In this document: positions 25,071-34,027 of the stretch, piece by piece
Layout of the letters: each line of letters starts with the position of its first letter
Numbering within the stretch: the first letter of the stretch is position 1
Origin: JAEMQF01 sp963850525
Lineage (GTDB): Bacteria > Pseudomonadota > Gammaproteobacteria > Burkholderiales > Burkholderiaceae_C
Reading direction: 5' to 3'
Length of the DNA: 64,000 nucleotides
Assembly: GCA_963850525.1 (NCBI GenBank)
Contig: CAWKLQ010000001.1
Span: 372,001 to 436,000, forward strand
Program-made: the position numbers and the translations under genes
The notes under the pieces: generated by a model
Told to the model about the DNA's origin: nothing
Seen by the model: only the letters and a program-made list of their open reading frames with translations
Databases searched by the model: none

Positions 25071-27335
25071 TCAGCGCGGCAAGCCGAGGCCACGCTGCGC
25101 GATCAGGCTGCGCTGAATCTCGTTGGTGCCGATGCTGATGACCCACATCAGCGAGTGCCGCAGGTTCTGCTCGTAGCGGCCACCCCGCAGCGCGCCCGGC
25201 GCGCCTTGCGACAGCGCGGCGCGTGGACCCAGGATGTCGAGCGCGGACTCAAAGAAGCGCTCCATCAGTTCGCCCGAAAACACCTTGCTGATCGCGCCCA
25301 TCTCGGGCGGGGTGGTGCCGCTCTCGGCGAGTTCGGCGCAGTGCAGCATCAATTGACGGCCGACTTCGATTTCCGCAGCGAGTGCGCCGATGCGGTCTCG
25401 CAGCAGCGGATCGTGGCGCATCTTCGTGTCGGCGCGCACGTCGGCAAGCAGCAGGTTGAAGGCGTGCGCGACCTTGAGCACGATGCCCCCGCCGATCAAG
25501 CCGCGCTCGTTGGCCAGCGCGTCGGTCAGGACTTTCCAGCCGCCGTTCACCGCGCCGACGATGTTCTCAGCCGGGATGCGAACGTTGTCGTAGAAGATGT
25601 TGGCGAAACTGCCGTCGTACATTGTCGTCGCGGGTTTCACAGTGATGCCACGCGCGTTCATCGGCACGATGAACATGCTGATACCGGCGTGCAGCGGAAT
25701 GGCGGTCGCGTCGGTGCGCGCCGCGAGGAACATGTACTTGCCCCAGTGCGTCGTCGTCCAGATCTTCTGGCCGTTGATCACCCAGTGCTCGCCGTCGAGC
25801 ACGGCGCGGGTGCGCAGCGAAGCGAGGTCGGAGCCGGCGTCGGGCTCGCTGTAGCCCATGCCGTGCATCGCCTGGCCGCGCAGAATTTCCGGCAGGTAGC
25901 GCGCGCGCTGCTGCGGCGTGCCGTGCATCAACAAGGCGTTGGCTTGCACCGCGGCGCCGGTGCGCGGCGCTTCGGCGCGCTCCATCACTTCGAGAAAGCC
26001 GAGCTGCTCGCGCGGCGTGCGCGCCTGCCCGCCCAGCCCTTTGGGCCAGGTCAAGCCAATCCAGCCAGTCTTGCCGAGGTCCAGCGCAAACGACGCGTCG
26101 AACTCGCGTTCATGAAACGGCAACCGGTCGAACGCCGCCTTGCGCTCGCCGCTCCAGTGCTCTTGCAGCCATTCGCGCACCGTGCTGCGGAACAGGTTGC
26201 CGGCCTCGCCAAGGTCGTACTCGGGCAGCGCGGCGGGGGCGTCGTCGAGCAGAAACTCGGCGAGTTCGCGGCGCGCCTGCGCGGCACCGCCCAGCGGCAA
26301 CAGGTCCAGGTGGACACGCCGGAAGTGGCGCGGCGCTTCGTGCTCCTCGGCGTAGGCGATGGCGCCGAAGGCGTGCTGCGTTTCGAGCGCCACCTGGCGC
26401 AGCGCGCTGGCGCCGAATGCCGTCGCGGCACTCGCGAAGTAGCGCCAGTCCGGCACGCCGCGGTCGAACGCCGACGCGGCGTGAGAAAGCGTGAGGCGAA
26501 CGCCTTCGAGCGCGATCAGGTTGTTCGCCAGCTTGTGTTGGACTGCCTGGAAGCGGCCGATAGGCTGGCCGAACTGGCGGCGCTCCTTCGCGTAGTCCAC
26601 CGCCATCTCGAAGGCCCGCCGCGCTGCGCCATGGGCGCGTGCGAGCAGGCCGACTCGCGCCAGATGCAGCAGGTCGGCGACGGCGCCCGGCGCGAGGTCG
26701 ATGCGCAGCGCCCGCGCGTTGTGCAGGCGCACCTCGGCCCAGCCGTGGCCTGCGCTCATTCCCAGGGCGCGCGCCGGCAGCACCTGCACGCCACCCTGGC
26801 GGCAGTCGATGAGCGCCAGGCCTGCGGAATCGTCGGTGGCGGCGAGCAGGTGCGTCGCGTGCAGCGCACCGTCGACGAAAGCCAGTGTCGCGTTCGCCGC
26901 GCCTCGGTCCAGGCGCAGCGTGCCTGCCGATTCGTCGTGGGCGAGGCCGGCGCTGGCCAGGCTGATTCGACATTCGCCGCGCTGCAGTTCGGCGAGCAGG
27001 AAGTTGATTTTGGGCGCGCCGGCGCGGTGGCGGGTCAACAGCAGATTGGCGATTGCCGCACCGAGCAGCGGCGCCGGGCACGCGGCGCGGCCCAGCTCTT
27101 CCATGACGAGCGCAACTTCGCGCAATCCCCCTTCGGCGGGCTCGCTGCCGAGCGTTGCCAGGCCCTGACCGACGAGGCCGGTCCACAGCGCTGCCACCGC
27201 GGCGCGGTCGTCGCCGCGTTCGACGGCTCCGGCGGCCGGCCAATGCGTCTGCAGAAAGCCTCGCACTGAATCGCGCAGCATCTCGCGTGCTTCGTCGTCG
27301 GGGAGTTTGTCGGCGTCGATGCGCTCGGAATTCAT
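25071..27335 (-). CDS. Double-length acyl-CoA dehydrogenase (two ACAD modules in one chain)
   Basis: A 754-residue protein with two consecutive acyl-CoA dehydrogenase modules; single enzymes are about 380 residues. The first (residues 1 to about 360) is divergent but keeps YAKERRQFGQPIGRFQAVQH and the helical C-terminal domain. The second has the canonical GYSEPDAGSDLASLRTRAV, GQKIWTTTHWGKYMFLAART and a C-terminal GTNEIQRSLIAQRGLGLPR. The two-module layout resembles the paired FadE-type subunits of steroid and other heterotetrameric dehydrogenases, where only one subunit type carries the full active site. Start ATG at 27333-27335. It introduces a double bond into an acyl-CoA; the substrate is unknown. 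Confidence 0.87.
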   Translation of the reverse strand: MNSERIDADKLPDDEAREMLRDSVRGFLQTHWPAAGAVERGDDRAAVAALWTGLVGQGLATLGSEPAEGGLREVALVMEELGRAACPAPLLGAAIANLLLTRHRAGAPKINFLLAELQRGECRISLASAGLAHDESAGTLRLDRGAANATLAFVDGALHATHLLAATDDSAGLALIDCRQGGVQVLPARALGMSAGHGWAEVRLHNARALRIDLAPGAVADLLHLARVGLLARAHGAARRAFEMAVDYAKERRQFGQPIGRFQAVQHKLANNLIALEGVRLTLSHAASAFDRGVPDWRYFASAATAFGASALRQVALETQHAFGAIAYAEEHEAPRHFRRVHLDLLPLGGAAQARRELAEFLLDDAPAALPEYDLGEAGNLFRSTVREWLQEHWSGERKAAFDRLPFHEREFDASFALDLGKTGWIGLTWPKGLGGQARTPREQLGFLEVMERAEAPRTGAAVQANALLMHGTPQQRARYLPEILRGQAMHGMGYSEPDAGSDLASLRTRAVLDGEHWVINGQKIWTTTHWGKYMFLAARTDATAIPLHAGISMFIVPMNARGITVKPATTMYDGSFANIFYDNVRIPAENIVGAVNGGWKVLTDALANERGLIGGGIVLKVAHAFNLLLADVRADTKMRHDPLLRDRIGALAAEIEVGRQLMLHCAELAESGTTPPEMGAISKVFSGELMERFFESALDILGPRAALSQGAPGALRGGRYEQNLRHSLMWVISIGTNEIQRSLIAQRGLGLPR

Positions 27336-27483
27336 CGCCCAAGCATCGAGGCGGCCCCGGAACACGGCAAGCCGGGGAGGGGAAGAGCTCCTGTGCGCCT
27401 GCGGCACAGGCAGCGTACGCAGGCCTGGGCGCGTGCGGCGTGCTAATGTTGGCCCGCAGCGCCGTTCGTGCTGCGCCCTGCCC

Positions 27484-30400
27484 GTGACCGACCCGCACGC
27501 GATCGATACCGCCATCGCCGCGCTCGAAGCGCAGCGTGGGTTGCTGGGCGACGCGGTGGTTGACGCCGGCTTGGCCGTGCTGCGCGAAAAGCTCGGGGCG
27601 GCTGCCCAGCAGTTGCGCCACGTCACGGTGCTGTTTCTGGACGTGGTGGGCTCCACCGAACTCAGCCACCGCCTCGACCCGGAAGACATGCACGCCGTGC
27701 TCGACGGTTTGCTGACCCGCGCGACCGCCACGGTGCAAGCGTTTCAAGGCAAGGTCTTGCAGTACGCGGGCGACAGCCTGCTCGCCGTGTTCGGCGCCGA
27801 GCAGTCGGCCGAAGACGACGCCGAACGCGCCGTTCGCGCCGGCCTGGCGCTGCTCGAGCTCGGTCGCGAAGAAGGCGAGCGCGTGCAGCAGCAATTTGGC
27901 CAGAGTGGGTTCGACGTTCGTGTGGGTGTGCACAGCGGCGGCGTGCTGCTGGGGGGTGGCGTCGACGAAGCCGGCAGCATTCGCGGCGCAGCCGTGCACA
28001 TCGCGGCGCGCATGGAGCAAAGTGCGCCGCCCGGCGGCTTGCGCATCAGCCACGACACGTATCGCCAAGTGCGTGGCGTCTTCGACGTCGAGGTGCAGGC
28101 GCCGCTCGAGCTGAAAGGGCTGGCCGAGCCGGCAATCACCTATCTGGTGCAGCGCGCCAAACCGCGTGCGTTTCGCCCGCCCACGCGCGGAGTTGAAGGG
28201 CTCGAGACACGTCTGGTCGGGCGCGACGCCGAACTCGGCCGCTTGCAGCGCGCTTTCGAATCGGTGTCGCGCGACGGCGGATTCAGCGCCGTCACGCTGA
28301 TCGGCGAGGCGGGCCTGGGCAAGAGCCGGCTGCTCCATGAATTCGAGAACTGGGCCGAGGCGCGGCCATCGCCGTACGTCATCTTCCGCGGGCGCGCCCA
28401 GCCGGGCACGCAGGCGCAGGCTTATGGGCTGTTGCGCGACGTGTTCGCCTGGCGCTTCCTGATCGTCGACAGCGACGACCTGGCCACCGCCCAGCACAAG
28501 CTCGAGGCGGGCATTGCGCCGCTCTTCGAAGCCGAGTTCGGCGCCGACATGGCGATCGGCAATGCACATGTGCTGGGGCACCTCATCGGGCTCGATTTGC
28601 GCGCCAGCCGCCACGTCGCCGGCATTGCCGACGACGGCGCGCAACTGCGTGCGCGCGGCTTTCACGTCGCCGCGCAAACACTGCGCCGCATGGCGCAGCG
28701 TGAAGCCGCGCCGGTGCTGTTGCTGCTCGACGATTTGCATTGGGCTGACGCGGCGTCGCTGCTGTTCCTCGAGCAGCTCGCCGAGCTGAACACCGACGTG
28801 CCGACCTTGCTCGTCGCCGCGGCGCGGCCGGCGCTGTTCGAGCGGCGTGCGCATTGGGCGCCGGCGCCGGCGCAGCACACGCGCATCGCCCTCGAGTCGC
28901 TCGACGAGCTGCGCAGCCTCGAGCTGGCGCACGAACTGCTGCAGCGGCTTGACGATGCGCCGTTGGCCTTGCGCGAGCTGCTCACCGCTGGCGCGGCAGG
29001 CAACCCCTACTACATGGAAGAGTTGCTGAAAATGCTCATCGACGAGGGCGCGATCGTCGTGCACGAGGAAGTGTGGAGCGTGCGGCCCGAGCGCCTGCGT
29101 GCGACGCACGTGCCGCTCACGCTGACCGGCGTGCTGCAAGCGCGCCTGGACAGCCTGGCCGGCCCGCACCGCAAGAGCCTGCAGCAAGCCGCATTGATCG
29201 GCACGGTGTTCTGGGACGCCGCGCTCGCCGCGCTGGAAGCCGGCGCACCGCTCGCATTGCCGCATCTGCAGCGCCTCGCGATGATCGTGCCACACGCCGC
29301 AAGCGCGATCGACGAGGCGGCTGAATTCGGCTTCAAGCACCAGCTGCTGCACCAGGTGACCTATGACACGATGCTCAAGCAAACGCGCCGCGACGGCCAC
29401 GCCAAGGTCGCCGCCTGGCTCGTCGGATTGAGCCACAGCGGCGGGCAGCGCGCGAATCCGCTGCACGCGCTGATTGCCGAACACTTCGAGAAGAGCGGCG
29501 ATGCGCACAACGCGTGCGAGTACTACACGCGCTGCGCCGAACATGCGGCAACGCGCTACGCGCACGATGTCTTGCTCGACGCATCGGACAAGGCGCTCGC
29601 CCTGGCGGGCGCCGACGATGCGGCGACGCGGTGGCGTTTGCACACGGTGCGCGAACGTTACTTCGATACGCAGGGGCAACGCGATCTGCAACACGCCGCC
29701 CTCGCCGAGTTGCACACCTTGGCCGAAGCGACGGCTGACGACGCGCGGCGTGCCGAAGTGGCCTGGCGCCGCGCCGACCTGGCGTTTCGCACCGGCGACT
29801 TCCCGACGTCTGAACTGCAGGCGCGCCGCGGGCTGGAACTTGCGCAAGCCGCGGCGGCACAGTCGCTGGTGCTGCGCTGCCGGCACATGCTCGCCATCGC
29901 GCTCTATAGCCAGCGTGAGCTCGACGCCGCCAAGGCGATGGCACGGGACGGGCTGGCGCAAGCCCGTGCCTGCGCCGACCTGAAGATGGAGGCGCGCTTC
30001 CTCAACGCCCTGGCCGTCACCACCCAGGGCGAAGATGACCTGATGGGCGGCTATCAGTACGATCTCGACGTGTTGCGGCTGTGCCGCGAGATCGGCAACC
30101 GCCGCGACGAAGCGGTGGCGCTGTCCAACCTGGGCAACATCATGATCGGCCTGGGCGATTCGACCCAGGCGCGCAGCTACCTCGAGCAAGGTTTGCGCAT
30201 CGCACGTGCCGTGGGCGCGCGTTTCGTCGAACCGCATGTGCTGCACCACCTGGCCGAGCTCGAGCTGCAGCTCGGCAATCCGGCCGCCGCGCGGGAGTGC
30301 GCCCAGGCGGCGCTGGCGCTGTCGCAGGCCATGCAAGACCGAGTTTCCGAGGCGGTCTGCGCCCTGTCGCTGGCCGAAGCCGAACTGACTCAGCTCAATC

Positions 30401-30804
30401 TGCAGTCAGCGCAATCCGGCTACGAGCGTGCCCTGGCGCTGTGCGTCGAGCTGAAGAGCCCCATCCAGCTCGACGCCAAGGCCGGGCTGGCGCGGCTCGC
30501 GCTCGCGCGCGAAACGCCGCATCAGGCGGCCAGCGTCGTGGAAGAACTGCTCGCCCACTTCGGCGAGCAGGGCAATTTCGACGGCACCGTGTCGGCGCAA
30601 CTGATTCACATGACGTGTGTGCGCGTCCTCGAGCGCCTGGCCGACCCGCGCGCGGCGGCAGTGCTGCGCGACGCCCACTCGGAGCTGCAAGCCCAGGCCG
30701 CACGCATCAGCGACGCCGCACTGCGCGGGACTTTCCTTGCGAACATTCCGGTGAATCGGGAAATCGAAAACGCCTGGCGCCAATTGCCCCAGCGCGACGC
30801 CTGA
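27484..30804 (+). CDS. Class III adenylate/guanylate cyclase with AAA ATPase and TPR domains
   Basis: A 1106-residue signalling protein. Residues about 45-220 form a class III nucleotide cyclase: metal-binding Asp53 in VLFLDVVGST and Asp97 in VLQYAGDSLLAVFG, then GGVDEAGSIRGAAVHIAARM. A STAND/AAA-type ATPase follows, with Walker A GEAGLGKSRL near 273 and Walker B LLLLDDLHWADAAS near 412. The C-terminal 450 residues are TPR-like helical repeats (ALSNLGNIMIGLGDSTQARS, for example). GTG 27484 (MTDPHAIDT) is chosen because it directly precedes the domain; upstream frame would overlap the divergent dehydrogenase. Its input and target are unknown. Confidence 0.87.
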   Translation: MTDPHAIDTAIAALEAQRGLLGDAVVDAGLAVLREKLGAAAQQLRHVTVLFLDVVGSTELSHRLDPEDMHAVLDGLLTRATATVQAFQGKVLQYAGDSLLAVFGAEQSAEDDAERAVRAGLALLELGREEGERVQQQFGQSGFDVRVGVHSGGVLLGGGVDEAGSIRGAAVHIAARMEQSAPPGGLRISHDTYRQVRGVFDVEVQAPLELKGLAEPAITYLVQRAKPRAFRPPTRGVEGLETRLVGRDAELGRLQRAFESVSRDGGFSAVTLIGEAGLGKSRLLHEFENWAEARPSPYVIFRGRAQPGTQAQAYGLLRDVFAWRFLIVDSDDLATAQHKLEAGIAPLFEAEFGADMAIGNAHVLGHLIGLDLRASRHVAGIADDGAQLRARGFHVAAQTLRRMAQREAAPVLLLLDDLHWADAASLLFLEQLAELNTDVPTLLVAAARPALFERRAHWAPAPAQHTRIALESLDELRSLELAHELLQRLDDAPLALRELLTAGAAGNPYYMEELLKMLIDEGAIVVHEEVWSVRPERLRATHVPLTLTGVLQARLDSLAGPHRKSLQQAALIGTVFWDAALAALEAGAPLALPHLQRLAMIVPHAASAIDEAAEFGFKHQLLHQVTYDTMLKQTRRDGHAKVAAWLVGLSHSGGQRANPLHALIAEHFEKSGDAHNACEYYTRCAEHAATRYAHDVLLDASDKALALAGADDAATRWRLHTVRERYFDTQGQRDLQHAALAELHTLAEATADDARRAEVAWRRADLAFRTGDFPTSELQARRGLELAQAAAAQSLVLRCRHMLAIALYSQRELDAAKAMARDGLAQARACADLKMEARFLNALAVTTQGEDDLMGGYQYDLDVLRLCREIGNRRDEAVALSNLGNIMIGLGDSTQARSYLEQGLRIARAVGARFVEPHVLHHLAELELQLGNPAAARECAQAALALSQAMQDRVSEAVCALSLAEAELTQLNLQSAQSGYERALALCVELKSPIQLDAKAGLARLALARETPHQAASVVEELLAHFGEQGNFDGTVSAQLIHMTCVRVLERLADPRAAAVLRDAHSELQAQAARISDAALRGTFLANIPVNREIENAWRQLPQRDA

Positions 30805-30832
30805 CGCCGGCTCGGGGTTCCGGCTTGCTGCG

Positions 30833-31726
30833 TCAGGCCGCAGCCGCCAGCTTTTCCCCGACAAAGTCGAGGAACACGCGAACCCGCCCGCTCAAATGGC
30901 GCTTGCTCGCGTACACCGCGTAGATGGGCTCACGATCCAGCTCATATGCGTCCAGCAGCGTGACGAGTTGGCCGGTCTGCAGCTCGGTGGCGATGTGGTA
31001 GTCGGCCAGGCGCGCCAGCCCCAGGCCGGCGACGGCGAGTGCGCACAGCATGTCGCCGTTGTTTGCGGCGAGCAAGGCCTTGGGCTCGATCGTCTCGATC
31101 TTGCCGTCGTGCAGCATCGGCCAACGGCTGCGATAGGAGCCTGGCAGAAAATTCAGGCAACGGTGCTGCGCCAGGTCGTCGGGCGCGAGCGGCGTGCCGG
31201 CGCTCTGCAGATACGCCGGCGCGGCGCACAGGCGCCAGCGTGCGACCGTGATGCGCCGCGCGACGAGCGTCGAGTCGGGGATGTTGCCGCTCTGGAACGA
31301 CACGTCGATTTGCTGCTCGAAGATGTCCGGCGGCGTGGCGGCGAGAACGAATTCGATGCGCAGCGCCGGATGCGCCTGGAGGAACTCGGGCATCAGCGGC
31401 GCCAGGCGCTGGCGCGCGAACGCCGGCGTGCTGCTCACGCGCAGCACGCCCGTGGCTTCGGTTGCGGCGGTGCCTATCGATTCTTCGGCTTCTTCGAGCG
31501 CGAGCATCACTTTTTGCGCGGCGGCGAGGAACTGCTCGCCCTCTTGCGTGAGTTGCAGGACACGCGAGGTGCGATGGAACAGGCGCACGCCCAGGCGGTT
31601 TTCCAGGCGCTGGATGACTTTGCTGATCGTCGAAGGGTCGAGGTCCAGGCTGCGCGCGGCCGCGGAAAAGCTCGCCTCTTCCGAGACCCGCAGGAAAAAC
31701 GCCAATTCGCGGATGCGGTCATTCAT
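30833..31726 (-). CDS. LysR-family transcriptional regulator
   Basis: A 297-residue LysR regulator. The N-terminal HTH reads LRVSEEASFSAAARSLDLDP followed by STISKVIQRLENRLGVRLF; the effector domain follows. It is transcribed divergently from the Rieske oxygenase gene across a 109-base gap, the classic LysR arrangement, so it probably controls the cluster running from 31836 to 36932. C-terminal YAVYASKRHLSGRVRVFLDF is typical of the group. The effector is unknown. Confidence 0.9.
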   Translation of the reverse strand: MNDRIRELAFFLRVSEEASFSAAARSLDLDPSTISKVIQRLENRLGVRLFHRTSRVLQLTQEGEQFLAAAQKVMLALEEAEESIGTAATEATGVLRVSSTPAFARQRLAPLMPEFLQAHPALRIEFVLAATPPDIFEQQIDVSFQSGNIPDSTLVARRITVARWRLCAAPAYLQSAGTPLAPDDLAQHRCLNFLPGSYRSRWPMLHDGKIETIEPKALLAANNGDMLCALAVAGLGLARLADYHIATELQTGQLVTLLDAYELDREPIYAVYASKRHLSGRVRVFLDFVGEKLAAAA

Positions 31727-31835
31727 TCCCGCAGTCTAGCGGTGCCGCGCCGTCACGGCAGATGTGCCGCGGCAGCGCAGGCGCGAAGCGGCGCCTGCCT
31801 AGAATGCCAAGGGCCGAATCCATTCGGGGTGATCG

Positions 31836-33152
31836 ATGCTCTCGCGCGAAGACAATGAATTGCTGGTTCGCGTGGGGCCGCAGACGCCGATGGGCGCACT
31901 GATGCGCGCCTACTGGGTGCCCTTCCTGCTCTCGCGCGACCTTGCGGTGGACGGCCAACCGCACCGCGTGCGCATCTTCGGCGAAGACCTCGTCGCGTTT
32001 CGCGACAGCTCGGCCAACGTCGGCCTCGTCGACCACGCCTGCCCGCACCGCGGCGCGCCCATGGTCTACGCGCGCAATGAAGACAACGGCCTGCGTTGCG
32101 TCTTCCACGGCTGGAAGTTCGACGCGTCGGGCCAGTGCACCGAGATGCCCGCCGAGCCGAACGGCGCGCAGATGTGCCAGCGCATGCGCATCAAGGCCTA
32201 TCCGGTGCGCGAGCGTGGCGGCGTGCTTTGGGCTTACCTGGGCACGCAGGCGGACCCGCCGGCGCTTCCCGACCTCGAGTGGAACCTGGTTCCGGAGAAT
32301 CAGGTCGTGCTCTCGATGCGCGTCCAGGAGTGCAATTGGCTGCAAGCCTTGGAGGGCGAGATCGACTCGGCGCACGCCGCCATCCTGCACGGCCGGGTCG
32401 ACGCTGCCGGCACGATCAACCAGTGGCGCCAGGTGCAAGACCTGATGCCCAGCTTCGAGTGCGCCGTGCACGACGCGGGCGTGCAGATCGCGGCGCGGCG
32501 CAAGGCCGGCGCCGGCACGGAGTACATCCGCATCAACCAGTTCCTGTTGCCGTACTGGACGCTCGTGCCGCCGCAGACGCAATACCCGGAACTCAGCGGG
32601 CACGCGTGGGTGCCGATCGACGACGAGCACACGCTGTGCCTGATGTTCTCGTACCACCCGTCGCTGCCGTTCTACGAGAAGACGCGCGAGTTCTTCAAGA
32701 ACGGGCATCGCGGGCGCGAGACCGGGCACCCCTCCGACGCATCGTTCGAACCGCGCCCGGTGACGCAGCCTTACCCCGAGTACTGGAGCCGCTACAACCG
32801 CGCCAACGCTTACCAGTTCGACTATCAGTTGCAGGTGGACCGTTTCAACTCGGGCGTGCCGGGGCTGTGGGTGCAAGACGCTGCGTGCCAGTCGGGCGTG
32901 ACCCCGATTTACGACCGCACGCAGGAGCACTTGGGGTCGACCGATCAAGGCATCGTCCGCGCCCGGCGCCAGTTGCTCGACGCCGCGCGCAAATTGCAGA
33001 CCGGAAAGCTGCCTCCGGCATCCGCCGAGCACCCAGAGAAACTGATGTGGCGCGCCGTGTCGCTGACGCTGCCCGCCGGCGCCGACTGGCGCGAGCAAGG
33101 CGCGCAGTTCACGCAGGCCCGGCTCGGTCAAGGCTTCGGCTACACGCCTTGA
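31836..33152 (+). CDS. Rieske non-haem iron oxygenase, phthalate dioxygenase-like
   Basis: A 438-residue oxygenase alpha subunit. Rieske [2Fe-2S] ligands are in DHACPHRGAPM (C-x-H) and RCVFHGWKFD (C-x2-H), residues about 70-95. The catalytic iron site is in EGEIDSAHAAILHG, with the Asp and two His of the facial triad. This layout resembles phthalate 4,5-dioxygenase and related demethylases/hydroxylases that act as alpha-only enzymes with a separate reductase. No reductase or ferredoxin gene is adjacent; the reductase at 61208-62242 is distant. The aromatic or other substrate is unknown. Confidence 0.88.
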   Translation: MLSREDNELLVRVGPQTPMGALMRAYWVPFLLSRDLAVDGQPHRVRIFGEDLVAFRDSSANVGLVDHACPHRGAPMVYARNEDNGLRCVFHGWKFDASGQCTEMPAEPNGAQMCQRMRIKAYPVRERGGVLWAYLGTQADPPALPDLEWNLVPENQVVLSMRVQECNWLQALEGEIDSAHAAILHGRVDAAGTINQWRQVQDLMPSFECAVHDAGVQIAARRKAGAGTEYIRINQFLLPYWTLVPPQTQYPELSGHAWVPIDDEHTLCLMFSYHPSLPFYEKTREFFKNGHRGRETGHPSDASFEPRPVTQPYPEYWSRYNRANAYQFDYQLQVDRFNSGVPGLWVQDAACQSGVTPIYDRTQEHLGSTDQGIVRARRQLLDAARKLQTGKLPPASAEHPEKLMWRAVSLTLPAGADWREQGAQFTQARLGQGFGYTP

Positions 33153-33264
33153 AGTGAAACTGATGCGTCTCGATTTCGGTCAGGTTCAGAGCTGCAGGGG
33201 GGTCCTGGCGGCTTTCGGCCCATTGCTGCCTTTCGTACCCGCTCGCCCTTTCGGGGCAAGGTCT

Positions 33265-33526
33265 GAGCAGCGCGGCAGGCGCTGCACGCAGGGGCCCGCA
33301 GGGGGCTCATGCTGTGACGGTCGGCGCTGCGCGCCGACTGCGCTGTGGTGCTCGCCCTTGGGTCGCGCCCCGAACTCGCTGCGCTCACTTCGTTCGCTAC
33401 GCTCAAACAGGCGGGGCGAAGTCAGTTTTGGATGCGCGCTGCGCGCGCCGACCCAAGGGCTGCGCTCCGCGCCGTCACAGAAATCGCCCCCTGCGTGCCC
33501 CTGCGCGCAGCGCCTGCCGCGCTCCC
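33265..33526. repeat. Hairpin unit A of the nested repeat
   Basis: This 262-base unit folds on itself. The base stem pairs 33265-33294 with 33498-33525 almost perfectly. 33287-33306 pairs with 33486-33505 with one mismatch. 33312-33320 (CTGTGACGG) pairs with 33472-33480 (CCGTCACAG). 33354-33365 (GCCCTTGGGTCG) pairs with 33449-33460 (CGACCCAAGGGC). The terminal core is about 33366-33448. Unit B has the same stems with different but still complementary bases. Confidence 0.88.
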
Positions 33527-33637
33527 ACCGTCGAGGTTTTCGACGGGAAAACCTCCCTGCGCACACTTGCGCGTCAGCGGTACACGGCGACCTCGCGGAT
33601 GCGTCTTGGTTTTTCGTCGAAGTGCAGCCAACGGTTG

Positions 33638-33877
33638 GAGCGCGGCAGGGGGCACCCGGCGGGGGCGATTTCTGGAGCGGCGAGGAGCGCAGTCTTGAAG
33701 TCGGCGCGCGCAGCGCGCATCAAAGACTGACTTCGCCGCACTTGTTTGAGCGTAGCGAACGCAGTGAGCGCAGCGAGTTTGCGGCGCGACTTCAAGACGA
33801 GCACCGCAGCGGAGTCGGAGCGAAGCGCAGACCGCTCCAGCATGAGCCCCCGCCGGGTGCCCCCTGTCGCGCCGCTC
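33638..33877. repeat. Hairpin unit B of the nested repeat (inverted relative to A)
   Basis: This unit is the inverted, diverged copy of unit A. 33646-33666 pairs perfectly over 21 bases with 33846-33866. 33672-33680 (CTGGAGCGG) pairs with 33832-33840 (CCGCTCCAG). 33692-33703 (GTCTTGAAGTCG) pairs with 33787-33798 (CGACTTCAAGAC). All stems match those of unit A in position, while the sequence has changed on both sides of the stem together. Confidence 0.88.
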
Positions 33878-34027
33878 ATACAACCGCACGCATAGCGGAC
33901 ATTCGAACGGCAGCAACGGGCCGAAGGCAGTCCCTCACGCAGCATCGACCGTTCGCGAGTCGCGCGTCCAGCGGTGACCCTTTGGCGTGCGGCTCGAGAA
34001 CTCTCAGCCTCTGACTGACGTCGCGCG

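Larger units (their letters stand above)
33211..33928. repeat. Large non-coding nested inverted repeat
   Basis: Between the Rieske and CoA-transferase genes, 33153-34027 contains no credible gene. Almost all of it is one imperfect inverted repeat: 33211-33530 is collinear, in reverse complement, with 33631-33928. Examples are 33211-33235 with 33904-33928 (22 of 25) and the 55-base core 33371-33425 with 33727-33781 (50 of 55). The 100-base spacer holds a perfect 9-bp hairpin (33533-33541 with 33547-33555). Each arm is itself a hairpin, listed separately. I see no transposase, target duplication or translatable signal, and nothing recognisable in 33929-34027. Confidence 0.9.

Noticed and set aside
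24543..27269. A 900-codon forward frame overlapping the dehydrogenase gene
   Set aside because: It is antisense to a fully identified acyl-CoA dehydrogenase and out of frame with tcuB; composition is His/Arg/Gln-rich without motifs.
26110..30336. Very long open frame antisense to the dehydrogenase and cyclase genes (over 1400 codons)
   Set aside because: It spans two well-identified genes on one of its strands, has no recognisable domain, and arises from the high-GC codon pattern of the real genes.
33186..33945. Several open frames of 100-290 codons in the nested repeat
   Set aside because: They are mutual reverse-complement images of each other, with Arg/Ser/Cys-rich low-complexity products, and the region is explained by the inverted repeat and its compensated stems.
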